Source: Paraburkholderia phytofirmans OLGA172 (GTDB lineage Bacteria > Pseudomonadota > Gammaproteobacteria > Burkholderiales > Burkholderiaceae). From it: a stretch of 64,000 nucleotides of DNA. The position numbers were made by a program, and so were the translations under genes. The stretch covers positions 2,728,001 through 2,792,000 of the forward strand of contig NZ_CP014579.1 in NCBI RefSeq assembly GCF_001634365.1. Reading direction: 5' to 3'. How positions within the stretch are numbered: position 1 is the first letter of the stretch; every line of letters begins with the position of its first letter. The notes beneath the pieces were generated by a model that ran no database searches, was not told the DNA's origin, and was given only the letters and a program-made list of their open reading frames with translations. Of this stretch, positions 44,178-53,360 are shown piece by piece.

Positions 44178-44863
44178 AGCGCTGCCCTCCGTACGCCCAT
44201 CGAATAACGCTTTTCCAGCCAGATCAATACAAGGTTCGACACGGTTGTGATCACAAGATAGATCGCACCGGCGATCAACGTGAAGAAGAAGAACTGCAAC
44301 GTACTCTTGCCCGCATCCTGAGACGCCTTGACCACGTCGGAGAGTCCGATGATCGAGACTAGCGCTGTCGCCTTGACCAGCACCTGCCAGTTGTTGCCGA
44401 TGCCGGGCATTGCGAAACGCATCATTTGCGGGAACATGATCCGGCTGAATACTCGCCAGGAGCTCATGCCGTAGGCGTAGCCTGCCTCGAGTTGCCCGCG
44501 AGGAACCGCGAGAAAAGCACCGCGAAATGTCTCGGTAAAGTAGGCCCCGTAGATAAAACCGAGCGTGATGACGCCGGCAACAAACGGGTCGATGTCGATC
44601 TGATCGACACCCAGCCAGTCGGTCAGATTGTTGAGCAGGATCTGAATCCCGTAGAACAGCAGCAGCATCAGCACGAGATCAGGAACAGCGCGAATCAGCG
44701 TTGTATAAATCGTGCCGATGCGGGACAGCACCCGGTTGGGCGACAGTTTCGCCGCCGCGCCGCCCAGGCCCAGCACAAACGAAGCGGCCAGCGACAACAT
44801 CGCCAGTTTGATCGTTTCCCACATGCCCGCAAGAAGAAGCGGGCCAAACCCGTGAAATAACAT
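44174..44863 (-). CDS. polar amino-acid ABC transporter permease (HisQ/AotQ-like)
   Basis: A 229-residue permease; ATG at 44863 (MLFHGFGPLLLAGMWETIKL) is chosen on family grounds. The EAA loop GQLEAGYAYGMSSWRVFSRI is present. It pairs with the next permease to form the channel. Confidence 0.92.
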   Translation of the reverse strand: MLFHGFGPLLLAGMWETIKLAMLSLAASFVLGLGGAAAKLSPNRVLSRIGTIYTTLIRAVPDLVLMLLLFYGIQILLNNLTDWLGVDQIDIDPFVAGVITLGFIYGAYFTETFRGAFLAVPRGQLEAGYAYGMSSWRVFSRIMFPQMMRFAMPGIGNNWQVLVKATALVSIIGLSDVVKASQDAGKSTLQFFFFTLIAGAIYLVITTVSNLVLIWLEKRYSMGVRRAAL

Positions 44864-44946
44864 GCTTACGTATCCTTGATGGCGAGGCGTTTGAGCGCGC
44901 AGCGCATCTGTTCTGCACGGCTGACTTCGGACGCTTGAACAGATGA

Positions 44947-44966
44947 CGCCGCGCCGCCGCGCGGCG
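44947..44966 (-). other. GC hairpin between binding-protein and permease genes
   Basis: CGCCGCGC-CGCC-GCGCGGCG is a perfect 8-bp stem in the 171-base gap between the binding-protein gene and the first permease gene. Such hairpins commonly hold back read-through or protect the upstream mRNA so that binding protein is made in excess. An 11-bp direct repeat (AAGAAAGCGCG) lies just beside it. Confidence 0.4.
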
Positions 44967-45034
44967 AGTGGATCGTGTAAATCGATAAGAAAGCGCGACA
45001 AGAAAGCGCGCCGGGAAAAGCGCTTGGCTAGCGC

Positions 45035-45808
45035 TTAGCCGCCATAGACGTCGAAGTCGAAATACTTCTTCTCGATCTTCTTGTAGGTGCCGTCCTTGAT
45101 GATGTCGGCGATGGCCTTGTCAAGCTTGACCTTCAGGTCGGCGTCGTCCTTGCGCATGCCGATGCCCGCGCCATTGCCCAGGACCTTCTCGTCGACGATA
45201 TCCTTGCCGGCGAACGCAAAGCCTGCGCCGCGCGGTGTCTTCAGAAAGCCGAGTTCAGCTTCCACCGCATCTTGCAACGAAGCGTCGAGGCGCCCCGAGA
45301 GCAGGTCGGTATAGACCTGATCCTGGTTCTGGTACGGCACGATCTTTGCGCCCTTCGGCTCCCAGTAGGTCTTCGCGTACGTTTCCTGAATCGTGCCCTG
45401 TTCGACACCGACCGTCTTGCCGGCCAGCGCTTGCGGCGTCGGCAGCAGCGGCGAGCCGGCCTTGGCGACAAGGCGCGTCGGCGTGTTGAACAGTTTCGCC
45501 GAGAAGGCAACCTGTTCCGCGCGTTGCGGCGTCATCGACATCGACGACAGCACGCCGTCGAACTTCTTCGCCTTCAGCGCGGGGATCATGCCGTCGAAGT
45601 CGTTTTCAACCCACACGCATTTGGCCTTCAGGCGCGCGCAGATTTCGTTGCCGAGGTCGATGTCGAAGCCCGCGAGCTTGCCGTCCGTGCCCTTTGATTC
45701 AAACGGCGGATAGCTGGCATCTACGCCGAACCGAACGGTCGACCAGTCTTTTGCATACGCACCGGTTGCAATGGCGGCAAGGGCGATGCACAGGACAAAC
45801 TTCTTCAT
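45035..45808 (-). CDS. basic amino-acid/histidine ABC transporter binding protein (ArgT/HisJ-like)
   Basis: A 257-residue periplasmic binding protein. GGAGA precedes the ATG at 45808; a signal peptide ends near TGAYAKD. The ligand-site motifs FGVDASYPPFESKG, GFDIDLGNEICARL, WVENDFDGMIPAL and DGVLSSMSMTPQR closely follow the ArgT/HisJ pattern. It is the first gene of the importer operon. Four HutC-like operators lie upstream, which points to histidine or urocanate control, whereas the nearby D-arginine-type genes point to arginine; I leave the specificity open. Confidence 0.92.
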   Translation of the reverse strand: MKKFVLCIALAAIATGAYAKDWSTVRFGVDASYPPFESKGTDGKLAGFDIDLGNEICARLKAKCVWVENDFDGMIPALKAKKFDGVLSSMSMTPQRAEQVAFSAKLFNTPTRLVAKAGSPLLPTPQALAGKTVGVEQGTIQETYAKTYWEPKGAKIVPYQNQDQVYTDLLSGRLDASLQDAVEAELGFLKTPRGAGFAFAGKDIVDEKVLGNGAGIGMRKDDADLKVKLDKAIADIIKDGTYKKIEKKYFDFDVYGG

Positions 45809-45888
45809 AAACTCTCCAGAAACGGTCTTCAAGGCGCTGAACGGTGCAGGAGGCGAGCTGCCCCTAACTCCGTGAATTTTGCCCAGCG

Positions 45889-45955
45889 ATGTTGTATAGA
45901 CATGACGATTTTTTCTTCGCATGCACCTGAATCGCCTTATGTTGTCTAGACATCA
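45889..45955 (-). promoter_or_regulatory. two promoter-proximal HutC-like operators
   Basis: GTATAGAC (45894-45901, within ATGTTGTATAGACATGA) and GTCTAGAC (45944-45951, within ATGTTGTCTAGACATCA) both match the GntR/HutC-subfamily core GTMTAKAC. The second contains the perfect palindrome TGTCTAGACA. They are about 86 and 136 bases upstream of the binding-protein start. Confidence 0.65.
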
Positions 45956-46085
45956 TAGTAGCGAGTCCGCTTTCGACACCGCAACTAGGGTTTGCGCGCA
46001 TGATGCGCGATTTACGCACGAATTTACGGGAGTTTACAAATACCTGCGACAGATTGAACGAGCGCTCTCCGTATGAAAATCGCCG

Positions 46086-46142
46086 AAGTTGTATATACAT
46101 ATTACACTTACCAGCTTGCGTAATCCTGTATAGACAGGGTGT
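46086..46142 (-). promoter_or_regulatory. two distal HutC-like operators
   Basis: GTATATAC (46091-46098) sits in the perfect palindrome TGTATATACA, and GTATAGAC (46128-46135) sits in CCTGTATAGACAGG. Both match the HutC-subfamily core. Together with the proximal pair this gives four sites in 245 bases. Confidence 0.65.
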
Positions 46143-46575
46143 CATGTAAGCAGGGCCAGCCGGTGCAGACGATCGGCTGAGCCGTTCAATCAGGCACCCA
46201 GGCTGTCGTTCCACCGGCTTCAGCCGCCTGCAGAGATTCGATCAGCCGTCGCATTTGCACCTGCAACTTCTGGTTTCAGGCGAACGCGGCATAAGCCGCC
46301 ACGAAGATCATGCGGATGTCCATGGAAAGTGGCAGGCCACGCACACGCAAAGAAACGCGGTCGCAAGTTGGAGGACCTGTGTCGGGAGCGATTGGGCCGG
46401 ATCGGGAAACTGCGAAAACATCACCAGAATAGTGGCCGACTGGTACGGCCTTTCGACATTGTGCTGCCCAACGACTACAGTTAATGGCTTGTCTATCCGC
46501 CGGCAGCACTGAACCGCCCTAACGCCGCGGCTTTTCGCACATGGCTGTTGTCGGCGGCATGAGGAGACCGAAGTC
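46143..46575. other. intergenic region upstream of the 93-residue gene
   Basis: No gene is supported here. The end of this span holds the ribosome site of the next gene (GAGGAGA). Confidence 0.4.
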
Positions 46576-46857
46576 ATGGAACGCGCTGAATTTCTTGCCG
46601 CCACGCGACAGCTTGTAGCCGCCGCTGAGATTCTAGCCAAGGCCGGCCCCCAAGACTGGCGGTCCGATGCTTTCCAGATGCTCGCGTTCTTTCGCCAATA
46701 CGACCATCCTGGTGCCGGTTCGAACGCGGTCGCAACGTCCGACGACGCGCTGTTCGCGCGCACGGGTCACGCCGCACTCACCATGGCTGGACGTAATGAG
46801 TTTGCCGCGTCGCACGCGCTTCTCAAGCAGGCTCAAGCGCTTTTGTCCGCTACATGA
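46576..46857 (+). CDS. 93-residue protein of unknown function
   Basis: GAGGAG lies 10-15 bases before the ATG. The product MERAEFLAATRQLVAAAEIL... is helical and Ala-rich, with a Trp-Arg-Ser-Asp segment (QDWRSDAFQMLAFFRQYD) in the middle and no signal or membrane segment. No family recognised. It is convergent with the SUI1-like gene. Confidence 0.55.
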   Translation: MERAEFLAATRQLVAAAEILAKAGPQDWRSDAFQMLAFFRQYDHPGAGSNAVATSDDALFARTGHAALTMAGRNEFAASHALLKQAQALLSAT

Positions 46858-46887
46858 AAAGCAGCGGACACGAGCGCACCGAAGCGA

Positions 46888-47265
46888 TTAGCCTCCCGCC
46901 CGCTTCGCGCTGTGGCCGCACTTTTTGAGCGCTTCAATAACCCGCTCGCAATGGTCACCCTGGACTTCAATTACGCCATCCTTGACCGTTCCACCAGAAC
47001 CGCAGGCCGTGCGCAACTGCTTGCCTAGCAAGGCCAGGGCAAGAGGATCTAGCGCCAGCCCTTTAACGATCGTCACGCACTTCCCGCCCCGGCCCTTGGT
47101 CTCGCGAGTCACTCGCACCACACCATCACCTGTCGGTGCGGTCTTGCCGACCGTCTTGCAGACACATGCCGCGAGCACCTGACTGCATTTGGGACACATC
47201 CGCCCGCCATCGGTGGAATAGACAAGGGCGCCTTTTGAACTACCCTTCATGAACGGATGAGCCAT
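46888..47265 (-). CDS. yciH: SUI1/eIF1-like translation factor (YciH family)
   Basis: A 125-residue protein. A short N-terminal part with four Cys (MCPKCSQVLAACVCK) is followed by the SUI1 domain: VVRVTRETKGRGGKCVTIVKGL, ALLGKQLRTACGSGGTVKDG and IEVQGDHCERVIEALKKCG. The bacterial YciH protein influences start-codon fidelity. The start may be the ATG at 47265 or the in-frame one at 47250. Confidence 0.9.
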   Translation of the reverse strand: MAHPFMKGSSKGALVYSTDGGRMCPKCSQVLAACVCKTVGKTAPTGDGVVRVTRETKGRGGKCVTIVKGLALDPLALALLGKQLRTACGSGGTVKDGVIEVQGDHCERVIEALKKCGHSAKRAGG

Positions 47266-47505
47266 CGTCTGTTACCTATATCGCGTTTTCGCGCCGCTTC
47301 AACGACGGCGCGCATTTCAAGCACCCATTCAAGACAGCATACGGCATGTCCCCGCGCGATCGAGGCCGACGCCGATGGCGTCGAGCTCAATCCCGGTCTG
47401 CTGGGTGCGCCCTTCGTGCAATCGATCCGCGCAGTAGACGCTGCACATGTCGATTGATTTCAATGAAGACCGCACTGCCAGCTTACTGTCGCAACGGTGA
47501 CAGAA

Positions 47506-48747
47506 TTATCGGAATCGCTCGGGACGGAACGGATAGGGATCGGCGAAAGGCTCGCCCCCCGTCATCATTTCCGCCAGCAAACGGCCTGTCACGGGACCGA
47601 GCGTCAATCCGTGGTGGTTATGCCCGAACGAAAACCACAGCCCTCGATGGCGTGGCGCGCGCCCGATGACGGGCCGCATGTCGGGCGTACACGGCCGCAA
47701 CCCGAGCCATGGGGCATCATCGAGCCGGCGGCCCAGACCGAATATCGGCCGGGCGGCGGCTTCCGCGCGTTCCAGCTGAACGCCCGTCGGCGGTGCCTCG
47801 CGCCGGGCGATTTCCACGCCGGTCGTCAGCCGCAGGCGCCCTTGCATGGGCGCGACCACGTATCCTTTTTCCGTGTCGACCAGCGGTACCGAGAGCATCG
47901 GCTTCATGGCCTCGTAGTGCATGTGATACCCGCGTTTGGCCCGTAGCGGTATCCGATATCCGAGCGGCTCGAATACCTTGTCGGACCACGGGCCGAGCGC
48001 CACGACCACCTCTTTGGCGCTGATCCTGCCCTGCGGCGTCTGAACAGTCCATGCATCGGCTTCCTGACGCACCGTGACCGCCTCGCCAGTGAGAAGCACG
48101 CCGCCGCCCTCCTCGAACAGCCGTGCATAGCCCTTCGTCAACGCACCCGGATTGGAGATGCTCGTCGGGTCCTGCCAATGCAATGCCCCGCAAAATCCCG
48201 GCGCGATACCGGGCTCGCGCGCCACCAGTGCGTCGGCATCGTGCGGCGCCACACGCAGTCCATATGTCCTCGCCGTGACTTCGGCGGCTGATGCCTGCCG
48301 TTCATATTCCGCTCGCGTGCGGAATGCCTCGAGCCAGCCGCCGTCATGCGCGAGGCTCTGGAGGCCGGCACGCCCGATCAGCACATCGTGCTCGGCGACG
48401 CTTTGCCGGATCAACGGCAGCATGTCGCGCGCGGCCGCTTCGAGCCGCTCCGGAGACGACTCCCACCAGAATCGCGCAAGCCATGTCGCGAAAGAAGGCA
48501 GCGCCTTGTAGTCCCAGTACAGGTCGGTCGACCGATTGCGCATGTAGCGCAGCAGCGTGCCGAGATCGCGCGGAAAGCCGTAAGGCACCACGGACGAACT
48601 TTCGATCAGGCCGGCATTGCCGAAACTGGTCTCTTCGCCGGGGCCGCGTCGATCGATGAGCGCCACGCGACGACCGCGATCCTGCAGATGCAGCGCAGAC
48701 GACACGCCGACAATCCCGGCTCCCAGCACGATCACATCGAAATCCAT
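47506..48747 (-). CDS. FAD-dependent D-amino-acid dehydrogenase (DadA/DauA-like)
   Basis: A 413-residue flavoenzyme of the DAO family. ATG at 48747 gives MDFDVIVLGAGIVGVSSALHL with the FAD-binding GxGxxG. Further blocks are GEETSFGNAGLIESS, the VVVALGPWSDKV segment and the C-terminal WFSFGHNHHGLTLGPVTGRL. DadA and DauA oxidise D-amino acids to 2-oxo acids and ammonia. It lies with a binding-protein gene, a DauB-like enzyme and a DauR regulator, which favours D-arginine or D-lysine as substrate. Confidence 0.85.
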   Translation of the reverse strand: MDFDVIVLGAGIVGVSSALHLQDRGRRVALIDRRGPGEETSFGNAGLIESSSVVPYGFPRDLGTLLRYMRNRSTDLYWDYKALPSFATWLARFWWESSPERLEAAARDMLPLIRQSVAEHDVLIGRAGLQSLAHDGGWLEAFRTRAEYERQASAAEVTARTYGLRVAPHDADALVAREPGIAPGFCGALHWQDPTSISNPGALTKGYARLFEEGGGVLLTGEAVTVRQEADAWTVQTPQGRISAKEVVVALGPWSDKVFEPLGYRIPLRAKRGYHMHYEAMKPMLSVPLVDTEKGYVVAPMQGRLRLTTGVEIARREAPPTGVQLERAEAAARPIFGLGRRLDDAPWLGLRPCTPDMRPVIGRAPRHRGLWFSFGHNHHGLTLGPVTGRLLAEMMTGGEPFADPYPFRPERFR

Positions 48748-48811
48748 AAGCTCGCTCGAATGTTCATATCGGAACCCGATGCGAATCCGATCGCATCGGG
48801 TCATGAACCGG

Positions 48812-49600
48812 TTACTTCGCGATGATGTCGCGCTTGAAATACTTCTGCGAAAGATTGCTGAGCGTGCCGTCCTTCTTCAAAGCGTCGAGCGCGGCATCGA
48901 TCTTTCCGGCCAGGGCCTTGTCGCCTTTGCGCAAGCCGAAGCCCGTTCCTTCGCCAAGCGTTGCCGGATCGCTAAGCGGCTGGCCGACAATTGCATAGTC
49001 ATGGCCTGACGGCTTGTTCAGGAAACCATCCTCAACCGTCTGCGCTTCCTGGACGGCGGCATCCAGGCGTCCGGCAACGAGGTCGGCATACACCTGATCC
49101 TGGTCCTGGTACGAGACGATCGACACGCCGGCATTCGCCCAGTGGCGCTTGAGGAAATCTTCCTGCGACGAACCCTGCAGGACGCCGACCCGTTTGCCTT
49201 GCAGGCTCTTCACGTCCGGCAGCAAGGGGGAACCGCGCTTTGCCACCATCACGATCGGCACCACGTAGATCGGCGGCGTGAAGTCGATGGACTGTTTGCG
49301 CTTGTCCGTGATGTTCATCGCGGAATTGATGACGTCGAATTTGCGCGCCTGCAATGCGGGAATCAGGCCGTCGAACGAATTCTCCACCCACTCGCATTTC
49401 ACGCCCATCTTTGCACACACCGCGTTGCCGACGTCGACGTCGAATCCCTGCAATTGCCCTGCCGGCGACTTGCTTTCGAACGGCGGATACGCGGCCTCGA
49501 TGCCGAAACGCAAGGTGCTTTGAGTCTCGGCGCTGACGGTGCCGACCGACCCGATTAACGCAGCCGCGACGAAAAGTGAGAGTGGAAGCTTCAGACGCAT
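48812..49600 (-). CDS. amino-acid ABC transporter binding protein (second copy)
   Basis: A 262-residue periplasmic protein with a signal peptide ending near VGTVSAE. It follows the same ArgT/HisJ pattern as the protein at 45035 (FGIEAAYPPFESKSP, GFDVDVGNAVCAK, WVENSFDGLIPAL). No permease genes are next to it, so it probably docks on the importer at 42661-44863. It is 64 bases upstream of the DadA-like gene on the same strand, and both would be transcribed from the divergent region at 49601-49839. Confidence 0.92.
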   Translation of the reverse strand: MRLKLPLSLFVAAALIGSVGTVSAETQSTLRFGIEAAYPPFESKSPAGQLQGFDVDVGNAVCAKMGVKCEWVENSFDGLIPALQARKFDVINSAMNITDKRKQSIDFTPPIYVVPIVMVAKRGSPLLPDVKSLQGKRVGVLQGSSQEDFLKRHWANAGVSIVSYQDQDQVYADLVAGRLDAAVQEAQTVEDGFLNKPSGHDYAIVGQPLSDPATLGEGTGFGLRKGDKALAGKIDAALDALKKDGTLSNLSQKYFKRDIIAK

Positions 49601-49763
49601 GATGGTTCCCTATGAAATTGGGGTTCGCAAATTTAGGGTACGGGCGCTAACTGACGGCGCGACCTCAAGAAGACGAATGAGATGCCCAAAGGGCCTGTCC
49701 TCACACTCGTTCTGGAACAACAGTCTATTCTGGACACTCGCAAATGCAAGCAATTTTCAAAAT

Positions 49764-49784
49764 AAAAGTCCAGACTGGACTTTT
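49764..49784. promoter_or_regulatory. perfect 10-1-10 palindrome in a divergent promoter region
   Basis: AAAAGTCCAG-A-CTGGACTTTT lies between the binding-protein gene (minus strand) and the DauB-like gene (plus strand). Extra TCTGGA half-sites occur at about 49708 and 49730. The position and symmetry fit an operator for the DauR regulator encoded 1.2 kb away. That link is inference. Confidence 0.65.
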
Positions 49785-49839
49785 TGACTTTAGAATTGCG
49801 CTAACGCCGCAAGCCGGCAACGATGTGGAGAGCAGGCCC

Positions 49840-50811
49840 ATGAGCAGCACAGACAAAGTATTCCCGTTGATCGTCCAGCAGGACGCGGTGCGTAAAGCAC
49901 TGCCCCACCTCGATGTGCGCGGCGCGTTGACACGCATGTTTCTCGCGCTTGCGAACGATTCCGCGGTGCAGCCGCCTCAGACCTTCACCCCGTTTCCACA
50001 CGGAGCTGGCGATTTCATTACATACCTCGGCGTCATGGCGGACGCCAAGGTATTCGGAGCCAAGCTGTCGCCGTACATCGTGACGGAATCCAAACCCGTC
50101 ATTACCGCGTGGACCGCACTGATGTCGATGGAAACGGGCCAGCCGCTGATGTGGTGCGATGCGGGTCTGCTCACCATCGAGCGCACCGCCGGTGCGACGG
50201 CACTTGCGGTGGAGCACCTTGCGACGAACGAGGCGCGCCGACTCGCCATCGTCGGTGCGGGGTCAGTTGGGCAGGCGCATTTGCGCCAGCTTGCGCCACT
50301 GCGGCCGTGGGACTCGATCAATGTGTTTTCGCCGGAGCTTGCGCGAAACGAGGCAAAGCGCGCAGCGGTCGCCGCCCTTCATGAGCGCGTGCGGATTTGC
50401 ACCCAGCTTGACGATTGCGTGCGCGATGCCGACGTGGTGGCGTTGTGCACATCCTCGGGCACGCCCGTACTGTCGGACACGATGCTGACCAAGCCGGCGC
50501 TCATCACGTCGATCAGCACGAATGTCGCCAACGCACACGAGATCCCACCGGCGTGGATTCAAGACATGGACGTCTATTGCGACTACCGGCGCACCACGCC
50601 TGCCAGCGCCGGTGAAATGAAATTGGCGGCGCAACTGCATGACTGGTCGCCGGAAAGTATTCTGGGAGATTTGCCCGAACTGGTATCCGGCACGGCCAGG
50701 CAACCCTCCCGGCGACGGCATGTCTTCTTCCGCTCAATCGGACTCGGACTGGAAGATGTGGCGATCGCTTACGCCTTATTCAGGCACATGGCGGGACAGC
50801 CGATAAGTTAA
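49840..50811 (+). CDS. ornithine cyclodeaminase/mu-crystallin family enzyme (DauB-like)
   Basis: A 323-residue NAD(P)-dependent enzyme; ATG at 49840 with GGAG upstream is chosen over a frame opening at 49744 that crosses the palindrome. The Rossmann motif LAIVGAGSVGQAHLRQL, the VIVTESKPVITAW-like substrate loop and SISTNVANAHEIP are family features. DauB of Pseudomonas aeruginosa, of this family, reduces the imine or oxo acid made by DauA to L-arginine, so the pair would invert D-arginine. Here it is next to a DauA-like enzyme gene and a dauR gene. Confidence 0.85.
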   Translation: MSSTDKVFPLIVQQDAVRKALPHLDVRGALTRMFLALANDSAVQPPQTFTPFPHGAGDFITYLGVMADAKVFGAKLSPYIVTESKPVITAWTALMSMETGQPLMWCDAGLLTIERTAGATALAVEHLATNEARRLAIVGAGSVGQAHLRQLAPLRPWDSINVFSPELARNEAKRAAVAALHERVRICTQLDDCVRDADVVALCTSSGTPVLSDTMLTKPALITSISTNVANAHEIPPAWIQDMDVYCDYRRTTPASAGEMKLAAQLHDWSPESILGDLPELVSGTARQPSRRRHVFFRSIGLGLEDVAIAYALFRHMAGQPIS

Positions 50812-50959
50812 GCAGGACCGCGGCGGCTGTGAACGGGTTGACCCAACCAGGCATGAACACCTCCCGTGGCAAAATAGTGCACTGCAACGAATATCCGTTG
50901 CCCCTCGACGCACGCACACGCCGCCAGACCCGGCGTAACTGACAATCCCATGCTTCCCT

Positions 50960-51604
50960 ATGCGAAAGACTAAGACCACACCCGCGCGCCGGCTTTTGCT
51001 GGATCGCTACGGCCGTGTCGCCGACGGCATTGCGCTGCTCTTCTTTCCGTACGTCGAAATCGTCATTCATGACCTGCAGAGCCAGACGGTTGCGTACATT
51101 GCAAACAACCTGTCAAAGCGTGAACTGGGCGATGAATCCGCGCTGGAAGAAATTGATCATTCGGCGCAGTCGGGCACGATCGGTCCGTACGAAAAGATCA
51201 ATTGGGACGGCAGGCGAATGCGCTGTGTCAGCACGGTGCTCTTTGACGACGCCGGCGCGGCTGTCGGCGTGATGTGCGTCAATTACAACATCGCCGTCTT
51301 TGAGGACATGAAACATGTCATCGACCGCGTGGTGTCAGGCGCAGGCCTCGTGAAGCAGCCTGAGGAGCTGTTCAAGGACGACTGGCAAGAGCGTATCAAC
51401 ACTTTTCTGCACGCATGGCTTCAGGAACGCCAACTGGCATTGAACTCCCTGACCCGGGAGCACCGTCGCGAGCTTGTCGAGGCACTGTGGGAGGAAGGCG
51501 CGTTCAAAGGAAAAAGCGCGGCTAACTACGTTGCCAACGTCCTAGGTATGGGCCGCGCGACCGTCTACCAGCATATTAGAGATTTACGAGGCGCTGCAGC
51601 CTAG
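50960..51604 (+). CDS. dauR: DauR-like regulator (YheO PAS + HTH)
   Basis: A 214-residue regulator. The N-terminal YheO-like PAS domain (about 25-130: YVEIVIHDLQSQTVAYIANN, GVMCVNYNI) and the C-terminal DauR-type helix-turn-helix (FKGKSAANYVANVLGMGRATVYQHI) are characteristic. DauR controls D-arginine utilisation in Pseudomonas aeruginosa. It follows the DauB-like gene by about 150 bases on the same strand and very likely binds the palindrome at 49764-49784. Confidence 0.85.
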   Translation: MRKTKTTPARRLLLDRYGRVADGIALLFFPYVEIVIHDLQSQTVAYIANNLSKRELGDESALEEIDHSAQSGTIGPYEKINWDGRRMRCVSTVLFDDAGAAVGVMCVNYNIAVFEDMKHVIDRVVSGAGLVKQPEELFKDDWQERINTFLHAWLQERQLALNSLTREHRRELVEALWEEGAFKGKSAANYVANVLGMGRATVYQHIRDLRGAAA

Positions 51605-51878
51605 GCTGAACCGGATTCGGCGGCCCTCGCCGGTGATTGCCGCCAGCCTCCTTGTCGTGGCGCTACTGGGGTGCCATCGAGATCCGGATAGTCAGGTGCA
51701 ACATTGACGTCTTGTCAGATGAAACCTGGCGCTTATACTGCCAATTGCCTGAAGATAGTCCGCTGCGCGGTATGCTCGGCTCGGCATAACGGCATGGTGC
51801 CGTGCCCGGGTCGGGCGATTCACGCGTCAATCGCCCGGCGATGCGAAAAACCACGGTAATACTGTCGGAGACGGGCCC

Positions 51879-53282
51879 ATGAGCACGACCATCTCAATCG
51901 AAGAGCCGCGCCGCATCATCTGGATCGTGACCAAGATCTACTCGGGTTTGCTGATCATTGGTTGCGCGCTGATTCCCGCTTACCTGATTGCCTATCTGGC
52001 TTTCTTTCAGGACCCGAGCCTGAAGTTCGAAAACCACGCGTTTCACGAAATCGCGATCGCAGCAGCGACGCTCGAGGGGCTGTTTGTCACCTACGTGACA
52101 TGGCGTTGCTATCTGTCGTCAGGCGAGCCGCTATTACGGTGGCTGACATTGGGCTTTCTAGGCTTTGTGCTGGTCTATGCGCTGCACGGCGCGTTCACCG
52201 GCATGGCTCACCACAATATCTGGCTATTCCTGCTCTACGGACCGGCATCGCGTCTGGTGATGTCGGTGCTCCTGCTGGTGGGGCTTCTCTCGTACCACAG
52301 CACGCCAGACGCAGTCGAGCGGCGCTCGAAACCGCGCCCGTGGCTGACGTGGATCGCCGTGTTCGTCCTGATCGACCTGGTCGTCGGACTCATTGCGAAC
52401 TCGCCAATTGCGGGCACCCCCGCAGTGCGGTTATCCATGGAAGGTGGGGCGCTCGTCTTCTCGACGCTGAACGTCATGGTGCTCATGCTGCGTCGCATTC
52501 GCTCCCCGCTGATGGTGATCTACGGCATCTCGGTCACCTCCTTCGCGCTTGCGTCTCTCGCGTTCATTCTCGGCAAGCCCTGGAATCATATGTGGTGGCT
52601 GGCGCACGCGATCTTCGCCGCCGGTTTTTTCCTGCTGAGTTATGGCGTGGTTCAAGCGTTTCGCACGACGCGGTCCTTTTCGACGATCTACAGCCAGGAA
52701 GAACTGATGGCTCGCCTCGCCGAAGCGATGGCGCGCACGGAAAGCGCGCTGCAGGAACTCCAGCGTACCAATCACCAGCTCGAGCATCTCGCCGCGACCG
52801 ATCCGCTGACGGGCGCCGCGAACCGGCGCGAGTTTATCCATCAAGTGACGGCGGAAATCGCACGAGCCAAGCGAGGTGGTGCGCCGTTCTCGCTGCTGGC
52901 GCTGGATCTCGACAACTTCAAATTGATCAACGACAACTACGGCCATCAGGTGGGTGACGAGGTATTGCAGCGATTCGTGCAGAAATGCCTTGATGCCATT
53001 CGCCCCTACGACGGCGTCGCGCGGGTCGGTGGCGAAGAGTTTATGGTGCTGCTGCCTAAAGCCGCGCGAGACGCGGCACGCTCGATTGCGGAGCGCGTGC
53101 GGGGCGCCGTAGCTACCGAGAAGTTCTATACCGGAACCGGGCGGGCCGTCGCCGTTACCGTCAGTGTCGGGATCTCCGAGTTCGGCCGCGACGGCGATAC
53201 GATCGACACCCTCTTACGCGTCGCCGATGAGCGCCTTTACCAGGCCAAGCACGATGGCCGCAACCGTGTGGTGGCCGGATAG
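51879..53282 (+). CDS. membrane diguanylate cyclase (GGDEF)
   Basis: A 467-residue enzyme making cyclic di-GMP. About seven transmembrane helices (roughly 20-265) form an uncharacterised sensor, followed by a coiled-coil (about 270-305) and a GGDEF domain. The active site reads GGEEF (384-388), and the inhibitory I-site RPYD lies five residues before it, so both activity and product feedback are predicted. No EAL domain is present. Confidence 0.92.
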   Translation: MSTTISIEEPRRIIWIVTKIYSGLLIIGCALIPAYLIAYLAFFQDPSLKFENHAFHEIAIAAATLEGLFVTYVTWRCYLSSGEPLLRWLTLGFLGFVLVYALHGAFTGMAHHNIWLFLLYGPASRLVMSVLLLVGLLSYHSTPDAVERRSKPRPWLTWIAVFVLIDLVVGLIANSPIAGTPAVRLSMEGGALVFSTLNVMVLMLRRIRSPLMVIYGISVTSFALASLAFILGKPWNHMWWLAHAIFAAGFFLLSYGVVQAFRTTRSFSTIYSQEELMARLAEAMARTESALQELQRTNHQLEHLAATDPLTGAANRREFIHQVTAEIARAKRGGAPFSLLALDLDNFKLINDNYGHQVGDEVLQRFVQKCLDAIRPYDGVARVGGEEFMVLLPKAARDAARSIAERVRGAVATEKFYTGTGRAVAVTVSVGISEFGRDGDTIDTLLRVADERLYQAKHDGRNRVVAG

Positions 53283-53360
53283 ACGCGTTTAACTCATCCG
53301 TGGCGCATGTCTCGCCATTCCGCTCAACCCGCATGCCTGCTTTGTCAGGAAGCTCGCGCT

